From an uncultured Nitrospirota bacterium (GTDB taxonomy: Bacteria > Nitrospirota > Nitrospiria > Nitrospirales > UBA8639), in NCBI GenBank assembly GCA_937139405.1, contig CAKZPV010000003.1, positions 124,001-188,000 on the forward strand: a DNA stretch of 64,000 nt, written 5' to 3'. Positions 9,130 through 18,284 of the stretch are shown here, one piece after another (position 1 is the first letter of the stretch; the number at the start of each line of letters is the position of its first letter). Position numbers and translations under genes: made by a program. The notes beneath the pieces are model-generated. The model made no database searches. It had not been told where the DNA came from and was given only the letters and a program-made list of their open reading frames with translations.

Positions 9130-9158
9130 GGTGTATTTCTCTGATTGGTTTCCAACAA

Positions 9159-10043
9159 TTAGGAGGATGTGCCTTCTTGAGACTTAGCTGTTTCCCACCA
9201 TTCATCAAGCTGGTCTGATGACAAATCATGGATGTGTTTACCTTCTTCGGTTGCTTGCGATTCGACATAATGAAAGCGCGTGATAAATTTGTTCGTAGAT
9301 TTTCGAAGGGCTTCTTCTGGATTAATGTTGAGAAATCTAGAGACATTGACTAGGGAAAATAAGACATCACCAAATTCGGCTTCAATATCAGAATGTACTT
9401 GATCTGCCTGTAGAGAATTCTGTAAATCACCTGATGAATCGGATACCTGTCTTGTGGCGACAAAGAGTTCATCGAGTTCTTCTTTGAATTTCTCAAGAAC
9501 GGGTTCAATGGTATTCCAATCAAATCCCACTCGCGAAGCTCGTTTTTGCACTTGAAGGGCTCGCTGGAGGGCGGGGGATGTTTTGGGGATAGAGGCTAAT
9601 GTAGACGTTGTTGTATGATCGAGGCCTTTTTCCTGTTGCTTGAGTTGATCCCATTGGCGGAATACCTCAGCAGAGGTTGTCGGAGAATTCTCATCTGGAT
9701 TTTGAAAAACATGAGGATGCCGACGAACCAGTTTTTTGCCTAATTCATGTTGAACGTCTTGATACGAAAACTGACCTTGTTCAGAAGCAATTTGACTGTG
9801 AAAAAGAATTTGAAGCAAGAGATCACCTAATTCTTCTTTGATAGCTAAGGGATCTTTGCTATCAATGGCTTCTAAGACTTCATAGACTTCTTCTAGAAGA
9901 TAAGGTTTCAACGACTCGGTTGTTTGTTCCCTGTCCCAGGGACAGCCTCCAGGCCCTCGAAGTCTCGCCATAATGTCAACGACATCTGAGCTAGAGCCTT
10001 CTGAGGGGAAGGATGATTGAGCGCGTCGGGGTGGTGGTTTCAT
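9159..10043 (-). CDS. mazG: MazG nucleoside triphosphate pyrophosphohydrolase
   Basis: 294 residues, the two-domain MazG form. It hydrolyses NTPs and dNTPs to the monophosphate plus pyrophosphate, cleaning the nucleotide pool. The first domain begins GGCPWDREQT (residues 32-41) with metal ligands EEVYE (51-55) and ELGD (71-74). The second carries EFGDVLFSLVNVSRFL with the same E-x-x-D pattern. The extra N-terminal 20 residues are low-complexity. It precedes the single-span membrane protein. Confidence 0.93.
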   Translation of the reverse strand: MKPPPRRAQSSFPSEGSSSDVVDIMARLRGPGGCPWDREQTTESLKPYLLEEVYEVLEAIDSKDPLAIKEELGDLLLQILFHSQIASEQGQFSYQDVQHELGKKLVRRHPHVFQNPDENSPTTSAEVFRQWDQLKQQEKGLDHTTTSTLASIPKTSPALQRALQVQKRASRVGFDWNTIEPVLEKFKEELDELFVATRQVSDSSGDLQNSLQADQVHSDIEAEFGDVLFSLVNVSRFLNINPEEALRKSTNKFITRFHYVESQATEEGKHIHDLSSDQLDEWWETAKSQEGTSS

Positions 10044-10180
10044 TGTCGGAGATTGTTTGAATGAATGCCGCCGAAGTTGCGAGACTATTATACTGGTTCC
10101 CGCTTCTCTTGTAATCTAGGAATTCTTGATCGCCACCCTCTGATAATGATACTCTTTTTTCACTAAAAGGAGGGAGAATG

Positions 10181-10585
10181 ATGAGTGAAGAAGAGCAAGG
10201 ATTTGTGGTTCGAGATAAACGCGGGCGTTCAGCACCTGAAGAGCCAGCGACTTCCACGCCTGAACCACCGAAGGAGCCTGAATCCCCGGCTGCCGCCGCA
10301 TCCTCTGATTCATTGCCTCCGACTCCTCCTTTGACGTTCTCCTCATTCGTATTTTCTCTTGGGACATCCTCACTCATGTTAATGGGTGAGTCCTTAGATC
10401 CTCAACAACCTTCTCCACCTGTGAATTTGCCTCAAGCCAAAGAAATTATTGATATCTTGTCGATGCTTGAGGAAAAAACAAAGGGGAACTTGTCATCTGA
10501 AGAAGCATCCGTCATCGGGGATATGCTGTATACCCTGCGGATGAAATATGTCAGTGCCACGTCGGGTGTATCTTTGTCATCTTAA
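10181..10585 (+). CDS. DUF1844-family protein
   Basis: About 134 residues. The N-terminal 50 residues are disordered (Pro, Ser, Glu rich). The C-terminal 85 match DUF1844: LTFSSFVFSLGTSSLMLMGE, then a helix around NLPQAKEIIDILSMLEEKTKGNL. Function unknown in the family. Two adjacent ATG codons (10178 and 10181) follow AAAGGAGGG; the second has better spacing. It is divergent from mazG, with a shared promoter region of about 135 bases. Confidence 0.75.
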   Translation: MSEEEQGFVVRDKRGRSAPEEPATSTPEPPKEPESPAAAASSDSLPPTPPLTFSSFVFSLGTSSLMLMGESLDPQQPSPPVNLPQAKEIIDILSMLEEKTKGNLSSEEASVIGDMLYTLRMKYVSATSGVSLSS

Positions 10586-10697
10586 CGAGTCATCGTTCGA
10601 ACGCTTCTTCATCTCATCTCAACATGGTTCCGTGAGGTATTTGGCGATAAGAATTGCCAAGATAATCATCTTTTGCCTTGCGAAGACTCCATCCTTC

Positions 10698-10703
10698 TAT
10701 AAT
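10698..10703 (+). promoter_or_regulatory. Possible -10 element before ntrY
   Basis: A perfect TATAAT about 50 bases upstream of the ntrY start. The best -35-like match, TTGCCT, is 19 bases away, longer than optimal, so this is a candidate only. Confidence 0.3.
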
Positions 10704-10754
10704 AATGATTGTACAGACCGTGTCATGAACGAACTTTGACGAATCGTAAGCCTT

Positions 10755-13073
10755 GTGAACCTTATCTCTGAACAGTTGCCTGAGTCTCGGAAATTTCCCC
10801 GCACGACTACTCCAACCGAGTTTGATGCGCCACATTCCAATGTGCAGGAGTCAGCTCAAAAGCGTCGACGGCGACATTATACTCCAGTTTGGATTGTCTT
10901 GGTTTTACTCCTGCCCTGTATTGCACTCACAATTTATTATGCGCGATATGGCCTCTCGGGTCCGCTTCTCCCTGATTCTATTTTGCCCAGCCCTAGTTAT
11001 GCGCTAGTCCTTTTTCTCGTGTACTTGGATAGTGTTGGCCTAGTCGTGTTGACGCTCTTGCTTTCTCGAAACCTTATCAGGGCGTTTTTTGAAAAACGCA
11101 ATCGCTTGATAGGGAAAGGGTTTCGGTCGAAGTTAGTGGCGGCGTTTATTGGGTTTGCCTTGATTCCTACCGTGTTGTTGGCACTGGTTGCCAGTGGAGT
11201 AATTAGTGAAGTCATCGATGTCTGGTTTAGCGATCAAGTCATGCATGTGTTACGAGATTCAGAGGATGTTGCACATTTGTATCAAAAAGAACGGGAAGTC
11301 TTAGCATCTGATACGGCGAGAGTCATCAGCAAAGAAATATTTCGAGAAGATATTCTCAAGCCTGAACATCGGGAATTGTTGAAATCAATGTTGGCCAGAA
11401 TGCAGCATGAATATCATTTAGCCGGAGTGGAAGTGTTTTCTCCTAAAATGGAAACATTGGCTCGAAGAATGAACCCACAGTTATCTGATGCGGTGCTGAG
11501 TCTTCCTGTCGGACAACTGGTCTTGCAGGTGTTAGATCGAGGGCAATCCCAAACTTCGGCACAAGAAGCCCCAGTTGGAAGATTGATTCGTGCGGCAGCT
11601 CCAATTATGGGAAATGGCAGCATTGAGAACGTGCGTGGTGTTGTGGTGGTGTCGTCGTATGTTCCTGAATCGTTGTTGCGGAAAATGGATGCCATTGCCA
11701 AGCAATTTGAAGAATATAGTCAGATTAAATCTATGAAAAATCCCATTAAGGGGGGGGCCTATCTCTTTGTAGCGGTGGTGACCTTGTTGATTCTATTTGG
11801 CGCAACGTGGTTTGGGTTTTATGTGGCGCGGGGAATTACCGTGCCGATTCAACGGTTGGCCGAAGGGACCGAAGCGATTGCTAAAGGCAATTTGGATATT
11901 AATATTGACGTGAAGGCGACGGATGAGATTGGAACCTTGGTGCAATCGTTTAATCGAATGACAACTGATTTGCGTACGAATAAATCCCGCTTAGAAGAAA
12001 TGAATATGTCGCTAATCCAGTCGAATGTGGAAATTGATCAGCGGCGGGCCTATACCGAAGCCGTGGTAGAAACCATTGCGGCAGGCGTGTTGTCGATTGA
12101 TATGGCTGGTTTGGTGACGAGATTCAATCCATCAGGGGAACGTATTCTTGGGGTCAAAGGTGAGGAATTGCGCGGGCGACCTGTCTATGAGACCTTCAAA
12201 GAATTTAGTTTGTTTTTATTTCAAAAAGCGTATGATCAAATGCTGGTTGAGCAAACGGATAGTTTATCAATGGAAGGACAGATGGAAACCCCCAACGGGC
12301 GGCTCTTGACCTTAGGTCTGAGTATTTCCAGAATGCAAAATGAGGCCGGCCATGATTTGGGATTTGTCTTTGTCTTTGAAGATCGAACCGATTTCATTAA
12401 AGCCCAAAAAACAGCAGCCTGGCAGGAAGTCGCGCAGCGCATTGCGCATGAAATTAAAAACCCCTTGACGCCGATTCAATTGTCTGCGCAACGATTGCGC
12501 AAAAAGTTTTTTGAAAAATCAGCGGGCTTTGAAGAAATTTTTGACCAAGCGACAGGGGTCATTATTAGTGAAGTCACCAGTTTAAAGAGCATGGTGGATG
12601 AGTTTTCGAAGTACGCGAGAATGCCGTTGCCTCAAATGTCACGGCAATCCCTTCATGACATTATTCAGAAAGTCATCTCTCTTTATACCGGCGCTCATCG
12701 TGATATAAAGTTTATCCTTCAACTTGATGAAGGATTACCTGATCTCAATTGTGATCCTGAGCAGATGCGTCGGGTGTTTGTGAATTTATTTGATAATGCC
12801 ATTCAAGCGAGTCATGACCGCGGACATGTGTGGGTGACAACCGAGGCTGATTGGCGACGACATCGAGCCATTGTACGTGTGGCTGATGATGGCATCGGTA
12901 TTCAGTCAGAAGATCAAGAGAAATTATTTGTGCCGTATTTTTCCAAAAAACGAACGGGAACAGGGCTAGGGTTAGCTATTGTGCATCGGATCATTTCTGA
13001 TCACAATGGAACCATCCATGCGGAAAATAATCATCCACAAGGTGCGGTGTTTCGGTTCGATTTACCCCTATGA
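10755..13073 (+). CDS. ntrY: NtrY-like sensor histidine kinase
   Basis: 772 residues. Membrane segments at about 43-65, 83-105 and 125-150 plus one at 335-357 bracket a periplasmic region. Then come HAMP (about 358-410), a PAS domain (about 425-535), HisKA with phospho-accepting His565 in RIAHEIKNPLTPIQLSAQRL, and HATPase. That phosphoacceptor sequence is typical of NtrY. It is the presumed partner of the NtrX regulator 100 bases downstream. The pair usually senses nitrogen or redox state, and the signal here is unknown. The start is GTG; no strong Shine-Dalgarno is visible. Confidence 0.85.
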   Translation: MNLISEQLPESRKFPRTTTPTEFDAPHSNVQESAQKRRRRHYTPVWIVLVLLLPCIALTIYYARYGLSGPLLPDSILPSPSYALVLFLVYLDSVGLVVLTLLLSRNLIRAFFEKRNRLIGKGFRSKLVAAFIGFALIPTVLLALVASGVISEVIDVWFSDQVMHVLRDSEDVAHLYQKEREVLASDTARVISKEIFREDILKPEHRELLKSMLARMQHEYHLAGVEVFSPKMETLARRMNPQLSDAVLSLPVGQLVLQVLDRGQSQTSAQEAPVGRLIRAAAPIMGNGSIENVRGVVVVSSYVPESLLRKMDAIAKQFEEYSQIKSMKNPIKGGAYLFVAVVTLLILFGATWFGFYVARGITVPIQRLAEGTEAIAKGNLDINIDVKATDEIGTLVQSFNRMTTDLRTNKSRLEEMNMSLIQSNVEIDQRRAYTEAVVETIAAGVLSIDMAGLVTRFNPSGERILGVKGEELRGRPVYETFKEFSLFLFQKAYDQMLVEQTDSLSMEGQMETPNGRLLTLGLSISRMQNEAGHDLGFVFVFEDRTDFIKAQKTAAWQEVAQRIAHEIKNPLTPIQLSAQRLRKKFFEKSAGFEEIFDQATGVIISEVTSLKSMVDEFSKYARMPLPQMSRQSLHDIIQKVISLYTGAHRDIKFILQLDEGLPDLNCDPEQMRRVFVNLFDNAIQASHDRGHVWVTTEADWRRHRAIVRVADDGIGIQSEDQEKLFVPYFSKKRTGTGLGLAIVHRIISDHNGTIHAENNHPQGAVFRFDLPL

Positions 13074-13178
13074 GGGGCAACGATTGTCCATGGCTGAACA
13101 GTCGTCTGTCCATCATGAGTTGAACCGGTGTCTTTTCAATAAACAGGGAATCTTCACATCCTTGCTAGAGGAGGTCTA

Positions 13179-14552
13179 GTGGCAGAAACAATTTGCATCG
13201 TCGATGATGAACCAGCCATTTTACATTCATTGAGTAACATTCTCGAAGACGAAGGGTATCAGGTCATTGTTGCTACCAATGGGATCGAGGGTATGAAGGT
13301 CGTTCGGAGTGATTCCCCTGATCTCGTCATCCTGGATATTTGGATGCCTGAAATGGATGGACTGGAGACCTTGAAACGATTGCGTTCGCAGTTCCCAGGT
13401 ATCCTTGTCGTGATGATGTCGGGGCATGGTTCCATTGAAACGGCCGTCAAAGCCACGAAGCTCGGCGCGTATGACTATTTAGAAAAACCATTAGATTTAG
13501 AAAAAGTCACAATTTTGGTGCGCAATGCTTTGCACCAGAGGAAGCTGGAAGAAGAAAATCTTAATCTTCGAATCCAGGTTGAACGGCGTTTTGAATTGGT
13601 TGGCTCCTCTTCAATCATGAGCCGGCTTCGAGAAATGATTGAAATGGCTGCTCCGGCTAATAGTCGCGTCTTAATTTCGGGTCCGAATGGAACGGGAAAA
13701 GAGCTTGTCGCTCGGGCCATTCACCTGCAAAGCCCTCGGCATAATCGACCGTTTGTTGAAATCAATTGTGCCGCTATTCCGGAAACGTTGATAGAGAGTG
13801 AATTATTTGGCCATGAAAAAGGAGCCTTTAGCGGTGCGACTTCCATGAAACGAGGAAAATTTGAATTAGCGGACGGTGGCACGTTATTTTTAGATGAAAT
13901 CGGGGATATGAGTTTAGCCACACAAGCCAAAGTGTTGCGTGTCTTGCAAGAGCAACAATTTACGCGAGTGGGTGGCACGAAACTATTGAATGTTCAGGTT
14001 CGAGTGATTGCCGCATCGAATAAAGATTTGGCTGAAGAAATTGTAAAAGGTAATTTTCGTGAGGATCTCTACTATCGTCTTAATGTGTTGCCAATTGTGG
14101 TTCCGACATTAAAGGAACGTCGTGATGATATTCCCGAGCTGGCTCAGCATTTTCTGAAGATGCATTCCGAGGAACAGGGGATGAAACCCAAAGAGTTTAG
14201 TGATCAAGGCCTTGAAGCTTTGCAACGGCATGATTGGCCAGGGAACATCCGAGAACTTCGCAATCTGATTGAACGGTTATTGATTATGGTGGCTAAACGT
14301 GTGATTGATGGCCCGGATGTTGAAATGTTTATACAAGTCCGGGCTCCAAGTGGTGTTCCAGCGTTATCGGTAGGGGCGAATTATGACTCGCTTCGAGAAG
14401 CCAGAAATGTGTTTGAGCGAGAGGTTATTTCCCAAAAGCTTAGAGAAAATAATTGGAATGTCTCTAAAACTGCTGATGAATTGAAAATTGAACGCAGTCA
14501 TTTACACCGAAAGATTAAACTCCTCAATGTCGAACTCCGTCCGGAACATTAA
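13179..14552 (+). CDS. ntrX: NtrX-like sigma-54-dependent response regulator
   Basis: 457 residues: receiver (1-120, phospho-acceptor Asp53 in LDIWMPEMDG), AAA+ sigma-54 activator domain (about 140-380; Walker A GPNGTGKE; loop GAFSGA in place of the usual GAFTGA), and a Fis-type helix-turn-helix at the end. It activates RNA polymerase holding sigma-54. GTG start preceded by GAGGAGG. Phosphorylation by NtrY is inferred from adjacency. Confidence 0.88.
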   Translation: MAETICIVDDEPAILHSLSNILEDEGYQVIVATNGIEGMKVVRSDSPDLVILDIWMPEMDGLETLKRLRSQFPGILVVMMSGHGSIETAVKATKLGAYDYLEKPLDLEKVTILVRNALHQRKLEEENLNLRIQVERRFELVGSSSIMSRLREMIEMAAPANSRVLISGPNGTGKELVARAIHLQSPRHNRPFVEINCAAIPETLIESELFGHEKGAFSGATSMKRGKFELADGGTLFLDEIGDMSLATQAKVLRVLQEQQFTRVGGTKLLNVQVRVIAASNKDLAEEIVKGNFREDLYYRLNVLPIVVPTLKERRDDIPELAQHFLKMHSEEQGMKPKEFSDQGLEALQRHDWPGNIRELRNLIERLLIMVAKRVIDGPDVEMFIQVRAPSGVPALSVGANYDSLREARNVFEREVISQKLRENNWNVSKTADELKIERSHLHRKIKLLNVELRPEH

Positions 14553-15948
14553 CGCGACCAAACCTGTTTTTTCATCTGAATCATTACCTCCTGGCTCTTC
14601 TCAGCGTCTTTATATTGAAAAATTAGTGGCTGGAGGATTAGGCCTCGCACGTTTGAACGGCCAAGTTGTTTTGTGTGACGGAGGCATTCCCGGTGAAACT
14701 GTGGACGTCGAGATTCTCCATCGCAGAAAAGGTGTGACTCAGGGGAAAATTCTTAAAGTCCATGAGTCAGCTGAGAGTCGCGTGTCCCCAGTTTGTCCTG
14801 TCATTGCGAAATGCGGGGGTTGTCAGTTGCAGCATCTGCACTATGAAGGACAACTTTCCCAAAAACGATCAATGCTAGAGGATACGCTTCGTCGTATTGG
14901 TAAGCTGTCCAATGTCAAAATTTCTCACGTGATTTCTTCTGTAAAGCCATATGGGTATCGACAAGTCCTTCGGATGGGAATCGGGGAGAAGCGGGATGGA
15001 GTATTTCTGGGGTTTTTCGAAGCAGGGACTCAAGATCTGTTACCTGTTGATACGTGTTTTTTGGTAGACGAAGAATTTCGTGTTGTGATCGATGCTGTTC
15101 GGGGTGGGCTTCGTTCTTTAGTCATGGAGGGGATGAATTTAGACAGCGTGGAAATCCGTTGGTCTCAATTGGATCAGAGCGGTCTGTTAGTCTTTCGTGG
15201 ACGAGCCAAGACCAAGGAACATATTGAGCATCTGATGAATGCGTGTTCTAAAATAAGGAACATCAAGGGGTGGATCTATGAGCGAGTGGATCCTTCAGAG
15301 CATGATTCCAGGCGCCGTATCTGGCAAGAGCCACTTGTGAGAGGTTCAGATCATTTATGGCAAGCATTCGGAACATTGCGTCTCAAAGTGGGGTATCGGG
15401 CATTTATGCAGGCGAACTGGGACGTCTTTCAATTGTTAGGCAAGACAATTGGAGAATGGGTAGGAGACCCCAAAGGCCTGCGGATTTTGGAGTTATATGC
15501 GGGAACAGGACCTTTAGGTTTAACCCTTGCCAGTCAGGGTGCTCGGGTGACTTGTGTCGAAGGTAACCCTACGGCTATTCATGATGCTCGCGAATCGATC
15601 CGTGTCAACAAGATCGTCGGGTGTCGTATGAAAATCAGTTCAGTCGAATCGTATCTGTTGACGGTGCAATCCGAGGCCTACGATGTTATCCTCCTGGATC
15701 CTCCACGTTCAGGGCTCAATCCTAAAATCATTGAACAATTGGAGACCTTACAGGTATCAAAGTTACTGTATATTTCTTGTGATGCTCCCTCGTTGGCCCG
15801 GGATATCAAATCGTTGTGTGAGAAGGGCTATGAAATTAGACGAATGCAACCATTTGATATGTTTCCTCAGACAGCGCACCTTGAAACCTTAGTGGAGTTG
15901 GTTTTTTCTCAGTCTTCAGAAAATTCAATGAAAAAGGGAATGGAATGA
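14530..15948 (+). CDS. rlmD: RlmD-like 23S rRNA (uracil-5)-methyltransferase
   Basis: About 472 residues. It transfers methyl from SAM to uracil C5 in 23S rRNA. Order: TRAM RNA-binding domain, a [4Fe-4S]-binding segment with CPVIAKCGGC plus a fourth Cys in VDTCF, then a Rossmann methyltransferase with ELYAGTGPLG, LLDPPRSGL and catalytic Cys417 in YISCDAP. ATG 14530 overlaps the ntrX end by 23 bases; an in-frame ATG at 14488 overlaps more. RlmC/RlmD/TrmA assignment within the family is not certain. Its stop overlaps purM by ATGA. Confidence 0.85.
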   Translation, partial: SNSVRNINATKPVFSSESLPPGSSQRLYIEKLVAGGLGLARLNGQVVLCDGGIPGETVDVEILHRRKGVTQGKILKVHESAESRVSPVCPVIAKCGGCQLQHLHYEGQLSQKRSMLEDTLRRIGKLSNVKISHVISSVKPYGYRQVLRMGIGEKRDGVFLGFFEAGTQDLLPVDTCFLVDEEFRVVIDAVRGGLRSLVMEGMNLDSVEIRWSQLDQSGLLVFRGRAKTKEHIEHLMNACSKIRNIKGWIYERVDPSEHDSRRRIWQEPLVRGSDHLWQAFGTLRLKVGYRAFMQANWDVFQLLGKTIGEWVGDPKGLRILELYAGTGPLGLTLASQGARVTCVEGNPTAIHDARESIRVNKIVGCRMKISSVESYLLTVQSEAYDVILLDPPRSGLNPKIIEQLETLQVSKLLYISCDAPSLARDIKSLCEKGYEIRRMQPFDMFPQTAHLETLVELVFSQSSENSMKKGME

Positions 15949-16982
15949 CGACGTATCGTGATGCAGGTGTGGATATTCAACGGGGTGACGATTTCATCAA
16001 ACGAATTGGTCCGTTGGTACGCTCAACCTTTCGTCCAGAGGTTATGGGAGATCTGGGTGGGTTTGGAGGACTGTTTCGCTTTCCTTCTGATCGATATCGC
16101 GAACCCATTTTGGTATCTGGAACCGATGGAGTAGGGACAAAAGTCAAACTTGCCAAGATGATGCATCGCCACGATACTATCGGAATCGATCTCGTGGCCA
16201 TGTGTGTGAATGACATACTTGTCAGCGGTGCGGAACCACTTTTTTTCTTGGATTATTTAGCAACAGGGCATTTGGAGATCGATGTGGCCGAAGCCATTGT
16301 TCAAGGAATTGCGGAAGGCTGTCGACAAGCGGAATGCGCACTCATTGGTGGCGAAACGGCAGAAATGCCCTCTTGTTACCCTGGAACGGAATATGATCTG
16401 GCAGGTTTTGCTGTCGGAGTCGTTGAACGATCCGAAATGTTGGGAAAAGCTAACATTCAACATGGAGATGTGGTGATAGGTGTGGCCTCAAGCGGGCTAC
16501 ATAGTAATGGCTATTCTCTGGCCAGGCGTGTGTTATTTGAAGAACAGGGTTGGACGCCTGAAACCCAGGTGCCGGAGCTATCAGAGTCACTCGGTGAAGC
16601 CTTGCTTCGGCCAACAACGATCTATGTCAAGCTGGTGAAAGCCTTACTCGATATGAGTCAGGTACATGGGCTCGCCCATATCACTGGTGGAGGCATCACC
16701 GGCAATCTGCCGCGTATTCTTCCAGAAGGTAGTCGTGCCCTGATTGCTCGTAAGAGTTGGGACCCCTTACCCGTCTTCGGGGTTATTCAACAAGCGGGAA
16801 AAATTGATCAAGAAGAAATGTTTAACGTGTTTAATATGGGGGTCGGTCTCATCGTGGTCGCCCCTGCTCACGATGTGCAGAAGATCATCGAGACTATTCA
16901 AGGGCAGGGGATGGCGGGCTGGGTGATGGGAGAAATTGCTCCCTGTTCTTCATCCGATACCAAGTTGACCTATTCACCATAA
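15945..16982 (+). CDS. purM: Phosphoribosylformylglycinamidine cyclo-ligase
   Basis: 345 residues, full length. The fifth step of purine synthesis: ATP-dependent closure of FGAM to AIR. Family segments are clear: MTTYRDAGVDIQRGDDFI at the start, SGTDGVGTKVKLA, GGETAEMP and THITGGG-type sequence (AHITGGGITGNLPR). Coupled to the upstream methyltransferase by an ATGA overlap and followed 12 bases later by purN, the enzyme two steps before it in the pathway. Confidence 0.97.
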   Translation: MTTYRDAGVDIQRGDDFIKRIGPLVRSTFRPEVMGDLGGFGGLFRFPSDRYREPILVSGTDGVGTKVKLAKMMHRHDTIGIDLVAMCVNDILVSGAEPLFFLDYLATGHLEIDVAEAIVQGIAEGCRQAECALIGGETAEMPSCYPGTEYDLAGFAVGVVERSEMLGKANIQHGDVVIGVASSGLHSNGYSLARRVLFEEQGWTPETQVPELSESLGEALLRPTTIYVKLVKALLDMSQVHGLAHITGGGITGNLPRILPEGSRALIARKSWDPLPVFGVIQQAGKIDQEEMFNVFNMGVGLIVVAPAHDVQKIIETIQGQGMAGWVMGEIAPCSSSDTKLTYSP

Positions 16983-16994
16983 CATTCTGAAACA

Positions 16995-17615
16995 ATGGCA
17001 TTAGCATTAGGCGTCTTAATTTCAGGGCGTGGGTCAAATCTGCTGGCTATCCTTGATGCGATTCAGGACGGCCGACTCGATGCCAACGTTAACATTGTTA
17101 TTAGTAATAAAGAGAATGCAGGAGGGCTGGAGCTAGCCAAAGAACGAGGCATCCAGACGAAGTTCATTGACCCCAAGACATTTGCCCAAGAAAACAATCG
17201 GCGAGAAGCCTATGATTTAGTGGTGGGCAAGATGCTTCAAGAGCATGGAGTGGAATGCGTGGTCTTGGCCGGCTATATGCGCATTGTCACTCCAGCTCTC
17301 ATTCGAATGTTTCCTTCAAAAATGGTGAATATTCACCCGTCCCTCCTTCCTTCGTTTCCCGGATTGGACGCCCAACGCCAGGCGTTGGAATGGGGTGCCA
17401 AAGTCAGTGGCTGTTCAGTGCATTTTGTCACAGAAGGTGTCGATGAGGGGCCGATCATTTGTCAAAAGCCCGTCGTGATCAATCAAGGCGATACTGTGGA
17501 AACCCTGTCCGAGCGTATCTTAGAGCAAGAACATCGACTGTATCCTGAAGCCCTCCAATTGATGGCTCAAGAACGCTTACAGGTGGACGGACGTACAGTG
17601 AGAATTCTCCATTAG
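16995..17615 (+). CDS. purN: Phosphoribosylglycinamide formyltransferase
   Basis: 206 residues. Transfers formyl from 10-formyltetrahydrofolate to GAR. Visible are the nucleotide loop LISGRGSNL, the folate-site NIHPSLLPSFPG with catalytic His, and the C-terminal DEGPIICQ with the conserved Asp. Immediately downstream of purM, clearly one operon. Confidence 0.96.
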   Translation: MALALGVLISGRGSNLLAILDAIQDGRLDANVNIVISNKENAGGLELAKERGIQTKFIDPKTFAQENNRREAYDLVVGKMLQEHGVECVVLAGYMRIVTPALIRMFPSKMVNIHPSLLPSFPGLDAQRQALEWGAKVSGCSVHFVTEGVDEGPIICQKPVVINQGDTVETLSERILEQEHRLYPEALQLMAQERLQVDGRTVRILH

Positions 17616-17759
17616 GTAGAATCAATGCTAAAAAAGGTTGGTTCGTTAAAAGTTTTGGTCGAAGAGATAGCAACAGACTTCAGGCTACGTTATAATTCTA
17701 GTGGTTTAAGAAAGTAATTTCTTCGTTTCTGTCTTTCTATCCCAACCTTCAAAATGTGT

Positions 17760-17835
17760 GGGGGGCTAGCTCAGTTGGGAGAGCGCAACGTTCGCAACGT
17801 TGAGGTCGGGGGTTCGATTCCCCTGCCCTCCACCA
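17760..17835 (+). tRNA. tRNA-Ala (CGC)
   Basis: 76-nt cloverleaf with encoded CCA. Acceptor GGGGGGC pairs with GCCCTCC (one G-U), anticodon stem CAACG/CGTTG, loop TTCGCAA giving anticodon CGC. Decodes GCG. It stands alone. Confidence 0.95.
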
Positions 17836-18284
17836 ATAGTTTGTTAGTGCTATTTTTCGATTCGTCTTTCACACAGGTCCAAACTTTGTTGGTCCGATTT
17901 TCCTCGCTAAAAATTATCGCTAATCTGTCTCCCCTTTATTCGTCGAAAGACATTCTTAACGCCCATCAAAGGGAGCATCCCTTCTTCGTATTTAGTTGAA
18001 TCAAGCCAAATAACACATTAGCTAAGTCGTTCATTCGCTAGTTAGCTGAAGTAGTAATGTCTACTGTAGATGTAGTTTGCCTGCCCTTGCTGCGGTTGCC
18101 CATTGCTTGTATCATCCATGCCGCGAGTGCTCGCGAAGATAGAGCAACTACTCTACAATTCCCAAACACAAGATACGAAGATGCACATATTTCACGTATG
18201 GATTTATCAAAACTCAAACAGGTTAATTGCCTCCGTAAAAAACCTCTCTAAACTCGGTTATTAATTCCAGCAAACAATCATTCC
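17836..18284. other. Gap without gene
   Basis: About 450 bases between tRNA-Ala and the HEAT-repeat transporter. Short open frames have no ribosome binding site and no family-like translation. A tight inverted repeat CGCGAG/CTCGCG lies at 18122-18135. Nothing else is recognised. Confidence 0.4.

Noticed and set aside
17754-17999. Open frame covering tRNA-Ala
   Set aside because: It runs through the tRNA gene and has no protein-like signal.
18057-18251. 64-residue open frame before the HEAT-repeat transporter
   Set aside because: No ribosome binding site or family resemblance.
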